From an uncultured Collinsella sp. (GTDB lineage Bacteria > Actinomycetota > Coriobacteriia > Coriobacteriales > Coriobacteriaceae): a stretch of 6,072 bases of DNA. Below, piece by piece: positions 1 to 4,244 of the stretch. The first letter of the stretch is position 1. The number at the start of each line of letters is the position of its first letter. The notes under the pieces were generated by a model that saw only the letters and a list, made by a program, of their open reading frames with translations, did no database searches and had not been told where the DNA came from. The stretch is from assembly GCA_900547505.1 (NCBI GenBank), contig URGY01000111.1, positions 1 through 6,072 of the forward strand. Direction: 5' to 3'. A program made the translations under genes and the position numbers.

Positions 1-25
1 CGAAGAGCGTTGCTGCCTAGGCTAG

Positions 26-90
26 CCCCTTGTCACACAAACTACCGAAGCCTCGAATAATGTGACAAGGGACGGTCCCTTTGTCACATT
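26..90. repeat. Cluster of TGTGACAA-type palindromes (REP-like)
   Basis: Three copies of one short motif lie here: CCCTTGTCACA (27-37), the inverted TGTGACAAGGG (61-71) and CCCTTTGTCACATT (77-90). The middle copy can pair with either neighbour. Pairing 59-73 with 75-90 gives an almost perfect palindrome with one bulged T, and pairing 27-37 with 61-71 gives an 11-bp stem. A related palindrome lies at 1689-1719 on the other side of the membrane-protein gene. No T-run follows on either strand, so an intrinsic terminator is unlikely. A dispersed REP-like repeat is the most economical reading, but the family name is not known to me. Confidence 0.6.
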
Positions 91-105
91 GAGCGGCTTG
101 TGAAT

Positions 106-289
106 TCGAGGTCTAATACTTTTCCGAGAAGTGAACGAGTCAAAATGGACCCCCGAAGCGTCGACACTTTTGAGATGCAATTTCCAGCGGTTTTGATTGT
201 TGAATCCTGCGGTTTTGGCGTCAGAGAATGTCGATGCTTCGGAGGTCCAAATACAGCCGTTCACTTCTCGGAAAAGTATTAGACCTCGA
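106..289. repeat. 184-bp hairpin element with perfect 32-bp inverted arms (MITE/REP-like)
   Basis: Positions 106-137 are the exact reverse complement of 258-289. Inside, 147-166 and 229-248 are again inverted copies (18 of 20 match). The middle (about 167-228) is only weakly self-complementary and carries a short direct repeat, GCGGTTTT, at 187 and 209. The whole unit could fold into one long cruciform or RNA hairpin. It sits 42 bases beyond the stop of the minus-strand membrane-protein gene, but no T-run follows the stem, so it is not a standard terminator. Length and terminal symmetry fit a miniature inverted-repeat element. I see no clear target-site duplication. Confidence 0.75.
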
Positions 290-331
290 GATATAGACGA
301 TGTTTGCGAGCGGCAATTAGAGCGTAAGCCT

Positions 332-1465
332 TTAGTTCTTCTTTGCAGAGAGCATGAGCCTAATTTCCGGGTGGGTGTATTCGTCGAACTCTTCCTTGGG
401 CTCGGTGTCAAAGGTGTAGTACGACTTGATAGATTCGTCCTCCGTCTTGATGCTGATTTCTTCATATAGGGATCCGGCTAAAAATGCCTGTTTAAATTCA
501 TCCGACAGGCTGCATGGCGTGAGGAGGTCCGGTGTGGCAACGGAAATGTCCAACCCGTTGAGCGGGGCGCAGAGCGTCGCGATATCCTGCTCGGCGCGGG
601 CGAGGTTGTCTGCAGGGCTTGCCTCGGGGTCGATCTGACTGGTGTAATCGACGTCCGTGAGCATGCCGTCTGCATCAAAAGAAAGGTAGACATAGACTGC
701 TTGAGCGCCGAGGTCATTATCGCGCAGATAGCCGATAATGCGGTAGCCGTAGTCGTGATACGACTCGTACGGGTCGTCTGCGGCGACGCGTTCGCACACG
801 GGCTCCAAGGCATCCTGCGCGATGGCGAGCTGCTCGGCGGCTGCAGCCTTTCTTACCTGAAGCGCGTTATTTCCCTGGACAAACTGAGGGATGTAGACGC
901 CAAGCAGCACAATGGCGGGCAACACCGCGAGAGCTATGATCTGCTTCTTGACGCTTGGAATCGTCACACCGTATGCGTTTGCCATGGCCTCGGCATTGCT
1001 CGAGGTCTCGGCCAGCACGTCTGCCGCCGTGGTGACTGCCCCCACGGCGCTGGCGACCTCGGCGGCACCGCCCAGGTTGCGCGCGAGATCGTTGTCGCTG
1101 TTCTTGAGCAGGCGGCCGGCAGCTTGCGTGGCAAGTACGCCGGCGACCTCCGCGGAACGGTCCTTGTTGGTCTGGGCTACCGCAAGCCTGCCCTGCAGCT
1201 CCTTCCACTGTTTGCCCTGCATCCCAAAGCGTGGTGCAAGGGCACAATAGCAAAAGATGGCGAGCTCGATTACGGTGAGTGCGATGGCGGTATATATGCC
1301 CGCGGGTTGGAATTCCTTTTGGTGGAACGCGATATCGTTGATCATTTGGAGCGGCAACATCAACAGGCATGCTACGAACGACATGATGAGTGCGGTCGCT
1401 GCGATCTTGGGGTACATGCAGTACCGCTGGATGCGTTTCTTTTCTCGTTCGGTGAGCTGCTGCAT
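332..1465 (-). CDS. Predicted three-segment membrane protein of unknown function
   Basis: The protein is 377 residues with the start at 1465. That ATG is preceded by GAGG five bases upstream; the in-frame starts further up (1483, 1549 and a GTG at 1717) lack a ribosome site. The N-terminus is polar and basic (QQLTEREKKR). Three hydrophobic segments lie near residues 21-46, 55-78 and 175-197. An Ala-rich, mostly polar loop with an apparent helical pattern (79-172) separates the second and third. After the third segment comes a Lys/Ala-rich stretch, then an acidic domain of about 160 residues rich in Asp, Glu and Tyr with cysteines at about 224, 299 and 318. By the positive-inside rule the N-terminus and loop should be cytoplasmic and the C-terminal domain outside. 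I recognise no family and assign no function. Palindromic repeats flank the gene, and its start region is divergent from dus. Confidence 0.85.
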   Translation of the reverse strand: MQQLTEREKKRIQRYCMYPKIAATALIMSFVACLLMLPLQMINDIAFHQKEFQPAGIYTAIALTVIELAIFCYCALAPRFGMQGKQWKELQGRLAVAQTNKDRSAEVAGVLATQAAGRLLKNSDNDLARNLGGAAEVASAVGAVTTAADVLAETSSNAEAMANAYGVTIPSVKKQIIALAVLPAIVLLGVYIPQFVQGNNALQVRKAAAAEQLAIAQDALEPVCERVAADDPYESYHDYGYRIIGYLRDNDLGAQAVYVYLSFDADGMLTDVDYTSQIDPEASPADNLARAEQDIATLCAPLNGLDISVATPDLLTPCSLSDEFKQAFLAGSLYEEISIKTEDESIKSYYTFDTEPKEEFDEYTHPEIRLMLSAKKN

Positions 1466-1512
1466 GGGGGCCTCGACTCTCATCGTTTTTGGGCGATGCG
1501 CACACGCTCTTG

Positions 1513-1518
1513 AGTATA
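1513..1518 (-). promoter_or_regulatory. Candidate -10 box for the membrane-protein gene
   Basis: On the minus strand this reads TATACT (5 of 6 to TATAAT). Transcription would start near 1506, giving a leader of about 40 bases before the ATG at 1465, which has its own GAGG site. The -35 hexamer at 17-base spacing (ACAACA) is poor, so the call is weak. It mainly supports the shorter gene start. Confidence 0.25.
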
Positions 1519-1555
1519 GATGAGTGGAGGGTGTCTGTTGTTCAGACATAGCGGT

Positions 1556-1571
1556 CAACAGCATGCTGTTG
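1556..1571. promoter_or_regulatory. Perfect 16-bp palindrome, possible operator
   Basis: CAACAGCATGCTGTTG is its own reverse complement. It lies in the divergent intergenic region, about 40 bases upstream of the candidate -10 of the membrane-protein gene and about 165 bases upstream of dus. The position would suit a dimeric regulator, but no regulator is identifiable and a single palindrome can arise by chance. Confidence 0.25.
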
Positions 1572-1688
1572 GTGCTCGCTTGATCGTGGGCGCCATTCAC
1601 CTTCGTTGCACAGCGACGACTGGTTGGCTGGTTGGCGTCAAGTAACCGCCTCCGTCTTGTGGGCCGCCTCAAGGACAAGGCATAATGC

Positions 1689-1719
1689 ATGTGACAAAGG
1701 GGCGATTCCTTTGTCACAT
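1689..1719. repeat. TGTGACAA-type palindrome upstream of dus
   Basis: The 12-base arms ATGTGACAAAGG (1689-1700) and CCTTTGTCACAT (1708-1719) are perfect inverted repeats around a seven-base loop. The unit matches the palindrome at 59-90 in layout and in its last bases (TTTGTCACATT), so two copies in the same orientation bracket the membrane-protein gene. It lies 18 bases upstream of the dus start and may affect dus expression. TGTGA and TCACA are 19 bases apart, so this is not a CRP-type site, which needs six. Confidence 0.6.
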
Positions 1720-1737
1720 TCGTTGATCTGAGAGTAG

Positions 1738-2697
1738 ATGTTGATGATTCTATCGTTGGCCCCCATGGAGGGGATTACCGGGCATGTGTTCCGTCGCGTG
1801 CATGCGGAGTGCTTTGGCGCGCTCGATTGTTATTACACGCCGTTTTTGCCGCCGCCGCGGGTGGGAAACCGCTTTGGCGGCAAGGCGCTTAAGGAGATCG
1901 ATCCTGCCAACAACCAGGGGCTCAACGTAGTGCCTCAGCTGATGTCTAAGAACGCGGACGAGTTTGTGTGGGCGGCACAGGTGCTCGCCGACATGGGCTA
2001 CCGCGAGGTCAATCTCAACCTTGGCTGCCCCTCGGGGACGGTTGTTGCCAAGGGCAAAGGATCGGGCTTTTTGCGCAACTTGGATGAGCTCGAGGTGTTC
2101 TTGTGTGATGTGTGCGAGCGCTCGCCGTTGCCGGTATCGGTAAAAACCAGGCTGGGGCTGGAGAGCGACGACGAATACGAGCGCGTACTCGATCTATATT
2201 GCCGCATGCCGCTGGCAGAGCTGATCGTGCATCCGCGCGTGCAGAAGGACCGTTATGCGGGCTCGCCGCGCAAAGAGTTTTATGGCGAGACGCTGGAGCG
2301 TGCGCCGTTCCCGGTCGCCTACAACGGCGATATTTTTGATCTTGAGGATATGGACGCGCTGGTGGAGGCCTATCCCGGCACGCGCCATGTGATGTTGGGG
2401 CGTGGCCTGCTCGCGAATCCCGCTCTGGCTCGCATGGTCAACGGCGGCCTTGCTGCCACGGCAGCCGAACTGCAGCGTTTCCACGACACACTGTTTGCGG
2501 CCTATGCAGAAGAGATTGGCGGTAACGCGGTCTTTCGTATGAAGGAGTGGTGGTTCTACGCCAAGTGCGCTTTCGCCGACCCCACTACCGTCCACAAGCT
2601 CGTACGTAAGACCAAAAAGGTCGACGAATACCGCGCCGCCGTCGAGCGCGTCTTTCGCGAGCAGCCACTTGCGCCCATAGCCCGCTTCCACGGCTAG
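1738..2697 (+). CDS. dus: tRNA-dihydrouridine synthase (Dus family)
   Basis: The protein is 319 residues, normal for the FMN-dependent TIM-barrel Dus family, which uses NADPH to reduce specific tRNA uridines to dihydrouridine in the cytoplasm. Visible signatures are the N-terminal LAPMEGITG (7-15); the active-site segment VNLNLGCPSG (91-100) with Cys97 as the expected catalytic acid; SVKTR (134-138); IVHPR (163-167), where many Dus proteins have a VHGRT-type sequence; NGDI (196-199); and the FMN-phosphate motif MLGRG (219-223). The C-terminal helical region (about 240-319) corresponds to the tRNA-binding domain. I start at 1738, preceded by GAGAG; an ATG six bases later is possible. I see no convincing promoter. 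The gene stands alone, divergent from the membrane protein and convergent with the ribbon-helix-helix gene. The family is certain; the uridine position modified cannot be read from sequence. Confidence 0.95.
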   Translation: MLMILSLAPMEGITGHVFRRVHAECFGALDCYYTPFLPPPRVGNRFGGKALKEIDPANNQGLNVVPQLMSKNADEFVWAAQVLADMGYREVNLNLGCPSGTVVAKGKGSGFLRNLDELEVFLCDVCERSPLPVSVKTRLGLESDDEYERVLDLYCRMPLAELIVHPRVQKDRYAGSPRKEFYGETLERAPFPVAYNGDIFDLEDMDALVEAYPGTRHVMLGRGLLANPALARMVNGGLAATAAELQRFHDTLFAAYAEEIGGNAVFRMKEWWFYAKCAFADPTTVHKLVRKTKKVDEYRAAVERVFREQPLAPIARFHG

Positions 2698-2698
2698 C

Positions 2699-2754
2699 TA
2701 GTCATTGGGGACGTTCTTTAACGACTAGTCATTTAAGAACGTCCCCAATGACTA
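2699..2754. repeat. 20-bp-stem hairpin directly after the dus stop (REP-like)
   Basis: TAGTCATTGGGGACGTTCTT (2699-2718) pairs perfectly with 2735-2754, leaving a 16-base loop that contains the palindrome GACTAGTC (2723-2730). It starts two bases after the dus stop codon. There is no T-run after the stem on either strand, so it may act as a 3'-end stabiliser or be a plain dispersed repeat. Its right arm overlaps the 99-bp repeat that follows, and a fragment of it recurs at 3439-3460. Confidence 0.7.
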
Positions 2755-2831
2755 CCTCTGCAAAAAACTGTACACCAGCATCCAAAGATGTCGAAAAATG
2801 TCGACTTTGGATGCTGGTGTACATGTTTGGG
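2733..2831. repeat. 99-bp direct repeat, copy 1
   Basis: This segment is nearly identical to 3816-3911: four substitutions and one three-base gap. The last 71 bases differ at a single position (A2811 versus G3891). Identity fades on both sides. It carries the stem-loop terminator annotated separately. The two copies are in the same orientation, about 1.08 kb apart. Confidence 0.9.
2762..2823 (-). terminator. Intrinsic terminator of the ribbon-helix-helix gene
   Basis: TGTACACCAGCATCCAAAG (2769-2787) pairs perfectly with 2805-2823 (19 bp, 17-base loop). Read on the minus strand the stem is followed by G and then six T (2762-2767), a standard Rho-independent layout. The hairpin starts 20 bases after the stop of the minus-strand gene at 2844. 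On the plus strand no T-run follows, so it should not stop dus transcripts in the same way. Confidence 0.8.
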
Positions 2832-2843
2832 TGTGGTGGGTAA

Positions 2844-3110
2844 CTAGGCAATCATTGCATCAAGCGTGATGAGCTCCCTGAGTCGCTCCGTGCGTGTTTG
2901 CCCATGGCGCTTTGCTTTTGCATCAAAGGCTTCAAGGACCGATTCGCCCACACGTGCTGATAAAACGACGCTCGGCTCATCAGAGATTGGTGGCCTTCCC
3001 AACTTGATGGTGCGACCCTTCGGCCACTCATCTTTTTCGTATGCCTCCGCGGCTTTCTCCAACTCTCCGGGAGCAAACCCCATCATCTTTTCGAGCTGCT
3101 TAGCGTCCAT
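2844..3110 (-). CDS. Small ribbon-helix-helix DNA-binding protein (antitoxin-like, no toxin partner seen)
   Basis: The product is 88 residues. The ATG at 3110 has a perfect AGGAGG four bases upstream, which decides against a longer TTG start at 3185 that lies inside the promoter. An N-terminal, charged helical part (1-30) leads through a basic linker, KLGRPP (36-41), to a C-terminal ribbon-helix-helix module: strand SVVLSAR (47-53), helix around 55-68 and helix 72-82 (TRTERLRELI). This resembles CopG/antitoxin-type regulators that bind operators as dimers. Such genes usually pair with a toxin, but neither flank encodes one: dus converges downstream and upstream is non-coding. An inverted repeat over its own promoter suggests autoregulation. 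It may be an orphan antitoxin or a stand-alone repressor. The fold is confident; the role is inferred. Confidence 0.85.
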   Translation of the reverse strand: MDAKQLEKMMGFAPGELEKAAEAYEKDEWPKGRTIKLGRPPISDEPSVVLSARVGESVLEAFDAKAKRHGQTRTERLRELITLDAMIA

Positions 3111-3160
3111 AGCGCCTCCTATCGATCGGCATAATGTCGAGCACAGGTCAACGGATACTC

Positions 3161-3193
3161 TTTTTGTATACAGTTTTGTAGACAAAAATACAA
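3161..3193 (-). promoter_or_regulatory. Promoter with overlapping operator for the ribbon-helix-helix gene
   Basis: On the minus strand TTGTAT (3188-3193) and TATACA (3165-3170) are separated by 17 bases, giving a plausible sigma-70 promoter with a leader of about 48 bases. Overlapping it is an inverted repeat: TTTTTGTATAC (3161-3171) and GTAGACAAAAA (3178-3188), with one mismatch and a six-base spacer. The repeat covers the -10 and reaches the -35, the usual place for a ribbon-helix-helix protein to repress its own gene. Binding is an inference. Confidence 0.5.
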
Positions 3194-3326
3194 ACAGTTT
3201 ATCAGGCTAATTAGCTTGTTTTGACCCGCGTGTTCGATAGGAAATGAGCATTGACGGCTTCGATACTCCTTTGCTTTTCAGCCTGGAATTTGGATGCTCA
3301 TTGAACTTCCGGAGGGGAGCGCTTTA

Positions 3327-3421
3327 TTAAGCTATCGAGATTCTGGGCAGGAGCTCTCACTGGCCTTCGATAATGGGACTAGCTTAATTCGCGACACAGT
3401 GTGTCGCGAATGGGAGTAGTC
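3327..3421. repeat. Nested hairpin block with a 25-bp near-perfect palindrome
   Basis: ATTCGCGACACA (3387-3398) and TGTGTCGCGAAT (3400-3411) are perfect inverted repeats around one base. GACTA (3377-3381) and TAGTC (3417-3421) extend this stem past a five-base internal loop. On the left, TTAAGCTATCGA (3327-3338) can alternatively pair with TCGATA (3367-3372) plus AGCTTAA (3381-3387), with an eight-base bulge. The two folds share bases and so would compete. Whether it acts as DNA (protein site) or RNA is not visible. Confidence 0.55.
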
Positions 3422-3438
3422 GTTAGGTGTCCTTCAAT

Positions 3439-3460
3439 GGCTAGTCATATAAGAACGTCC
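3439..3460. repeat. Fragment of the dus-end hairpin repeat
   Basis: CTAGTCATATAAGAACGTCC (3441-3460) matches 2724-2743 at 19 of 20 bases. That is the loop and right arm of the hairpin at the end of dus; the left arm is missing. It is a decayed or partial copy. Confidence 0.6.
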
Positions 3461-3533
3461 AAGTGCCGGATTATGTCATTTAGTGTCGTCCTCAGCGGCT
3501 ATTCTGGAGGGTCGTGGTCAAAAAGGGGCAAAT

Positions 3534-3575
3534 ATGAGTACTGTTGCCATTATAGTTGCATTTATTTTGCTATAA
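3534..3575 (+). CDS. Candidate 13-residue hydrophobic leader-like peptide
   Basis: The frame reads MSTVAIIVAFILL and stops at 3573-3575. AGGGG lies about six bases before the ATG. Ten of thirteen residues are Val, Ala, Ile, Phe or Leu. An intrinsic-terminator-like hairpin begins two bases after the stop. A short peptide rich in branched-chain residues followed at once by a terminator is the layout of an amino-acid attenuator leader. However, no biosynthetic gene follows on this strand. It matches the opposite-strand frame at 3649-3723 in 7 of the first 13 residues (MST, Val-Ala, Ile-Leu). It could be a relic attenuator, a small membrane-active peptide or chance. Translation is unproven. Confidence 0.3.
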   Translation: MSTVAIIVAFILL

Positions 3576-3577
3576 AT

Positions 3578-3616
3578 AGTAGCTCCTGATGAGATTTGTT
3601 CCCATTAGGAGCTACT
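3578..3616 (+). terminator. Intrinsic terminator-like hairpin between the mini-ORFs
   Basis: AGTAGCTCCT (3578-3587) pairs with AGGAGCTACT (3607-3616). Three more pairs (one G-T) extend the stem to 13, leaving a 13-base loop. TTTTATT follows on the plus strand. On the minus strand the following bases are ATTTATAG, a poorer tract, so termination should be stronger for plus-strand transcripts. It lies between the stops of the two convergent small frames and could serve both. Confidence 0.6.
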
Positions 3617-3648
3617 TTTATTAAACATATGAGGAGAAATAGCGTCGT

Positions 3649-3723
3649 CTACGGACGTATGGAACGTTGAATAGTTCCTGAAGTGATCAAAATCGCTGCT
3701 ACTAAACAGGTAGCAGTACTCAT
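3649..3723 (-). CDS. Candidate 24-residue peptide, convergent partner of 3534-3575
   Basis: The frame starts at 3723 within the right arm of the inverted repeat, with AAGGG about six bases upstream, and stops at 3649-3651. It begins MSTATCLVAAILITSG and ends with a basic tail, QRSIRP. The first 13 residues align without gaps to the opposite-strand peptide: seven are identical and most others swap one hydrophobic residue for another. Within it the DNA can form a seven-base stem (3696-3702 with 3710-3716). Being in the arm of an inverted repeat, similarity of the start is expected; similarity beyond the core is weaker evidence for a real peptide. Function unknown. Confidence 0.25.
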   Translation of the reverse strand: MSTATCLVAAILITSGTIQRSIRP

Positions 3724-3815
3724 ATTTGCCCTTTTTTGACCACAGCCCTCTCGGAAACCCTTTCCAGAGGCGTCAAACAGCCATAATCCAAAGGTCGCCT
3801 CAAACAATTAGCCGG

Positions 3816-3911
3816 TTAAGAGCGTCCATGACTGCTTCTGCAAAAAACTGTACACCAGCATCCAAAGATGTCGAAAAATGTCGACTTTGGGTGCTGGTGT
3901 ACATGTTTGGG
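3816..3911. repeat. 99-bp direct repeat, copy 2 (96 bp here)
   Basis: Nearly identical to 2733-2831, with four substitutions and a three-base deletion. The upstream hairpin arm present at copy 1 is absent here, so this copy is the shorter unit. Like copy 1 it lies just beyond the 3' end of a minus-strand gene and supplies that gene's terminator. Confidence 0.9.
3842..3903 (-). terminator. Intrinsic terminator of the glutaredoxin gene
   Basis: TGTACACCAGCATCCAAAG (3849-3867) pairs with 3885-3903. The single change relative to copy 1 turns one A-T pair into a G-U pair, so the RNA stem is kept. On the minus strand six T follow (3842-3847). It lies 44 bases beyond the glutaredoxin stop. Confidence 0.75.
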
Positions 3912-3947
3912 CCGTATGGGTTGGGGTGGTCGGTTGCAATGCGCGTG

Positions 3948-4193
3948 CTAGAGCAGGTTCTTCTGTACCCATGCGATGATGTCGCTCGATTCGTAGAGCG
4001 GCTTTCCGTCGATGAATAGGCAGGGAACCTGGCGTTTTCCGCCGACGGCGATGAGTGTCTGCTCGGCATCGGAATCGGTCGAGATATTGCGCTCGGGAAT
4101 GGTCACGCCGTTATCGGCAAGGAAACGCTTGACCTTTATGCAATACGGGCAGCCGGTCATAACGTAGAGCACGAGCTCGTGATCAGTAGCCAT
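3948..4193 (-). CDS. Glutaredoxin (CPYC type)
   Basis: The product is 81 residues, the usual size of a small monothiol/dithiol glutaredoxin. The ATG at 4193 has GGAG a few bases upstream and is preferred over an upstream start at 4232 that adds 13 polar residues. The thioredoxin fold is clear: LVLYVMTGCPYC with the redox pair Cys15 and Cys18, VPCLFIDG (56-63) with the cis-Pro at 57, and ESSDII (68-73) at the place of the glutathione-contacting segment. An additional Cys58 directly follows the cis-Pro. Such proteins reduce disulfides or mixed disulfides in the cytoplasm; in glutathione-poor actinobacteria the reductant may be another thiol or thioredoxin reductase. The gene follows the TipAS-like regulator by 51 bases with no clear promoter between them, so co-transcription is likely. 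A repeat-borne terminator follows. Confidence 0.92.
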   Translation of the reverse strand: MATDHELVLYVMTGCPYCIKVKRFLADNGVTIPERNISTDSDAEQTLIAVGGKRQVPCLFIDGKPLYESSDIIAWVQKNLL

Positions 4194-4244
4194 GGGTCTC
4201 CAATCGGTTGAAGTTTTGATTGAAATACCCAAAGCCGCCGCGGT

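Larger units (their letters stand above)
3505..3753. repeat. 249-bp inverted-repeat element carrying two convergent mini-ORFs
   Basis: The core arms 3514-3543 and 3714-3743 are inverted copies matching at 29 of 30 bases, and weaker similarity continues outward to about 3505 and 3753. Each arm, read inward, contains GGTC, an A-run, a GGG-type ribosome site, then CAAATATGAGTACTG, which opens a short reading frame. Similarity fades gradually into both reading frames. Between them lies a hairpin (3578-3616). The element could be a MITE with long terminal repeats or an inverted duplication of a leader-peptide unit. I see no target-site duplication. Confidence 0.65.
3186..3947. other. 762-bp region without a conventional gene, rich in hairpins and repeats
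   Basis: No frame on either strand gives a normal-length gene with a ribosome site and recognisable protein. The stretch looks more AT-rich than the genes around it. In order it holds a 10-bp palindrome (GCTAATTAGC, 3206-3215), a nested hairpin block with a 25-bp palindrome (3327-3421), a fragment of the dus-end repeat (3439-3460), an inverted-repeat element with two mini-ORFs and a terminator (3505-3753), small hairpins at 3753-3765 and 3767-3801, and the second 99-bp repeat (3816-3911). It looks like a landing zone for small repeats. Confidence 0.7.

Noticed and set aside
1..25. C-terminal end of a gene running in from the left
   Set aside because: Two plus-strand frames stop at 18-25, but with at most seven codons nothing can be recognised.
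701..1513. Open frame of 270 codons on the plus strand opposite the membrane protein
   Set aside because: Shadow of the minus-strand gene; no ribosome site and no protein-like pattern.
1466..1717. Longer starts for the membrane protein, including a GTG inside the TGTGACAA palindrome
   Set aside because: No ribosome site at any of these starts, the added residues are Arg/Thr-rich and not protein-like, and the ATG at 1465 has GAGG.
1690..1718. TGTGA...TCACA as a CRP/FNR-type site
   Set aside because: The half-sites are 19 bases apart; CRP-type sites need six. The same unit recurs at 59-90 as a repeat.
3244..3419. Two short plus-strand frames (28 codons from 3244; 41 codons from 3294)
   Set aside because: Weak or no ribosome sites, different frames, no known motif, and the second runs through the 25-bp palindrome. 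A decayed gene cannot be excluded but is not supported.
3401..3589. Open frame of 62 codons on the plus strand
   Set aside because: It crosses a palindrome arm, a repeat fragment and the terminator-like hairpin, and the composition (Ser/Cys-rich) is not protein-like.
2699..3911. CRISPR array
   Set aside because: The repeats are two long copies about 1 kb apart plus a fragment, not short, evenly spaced units, and there are no cas genes.
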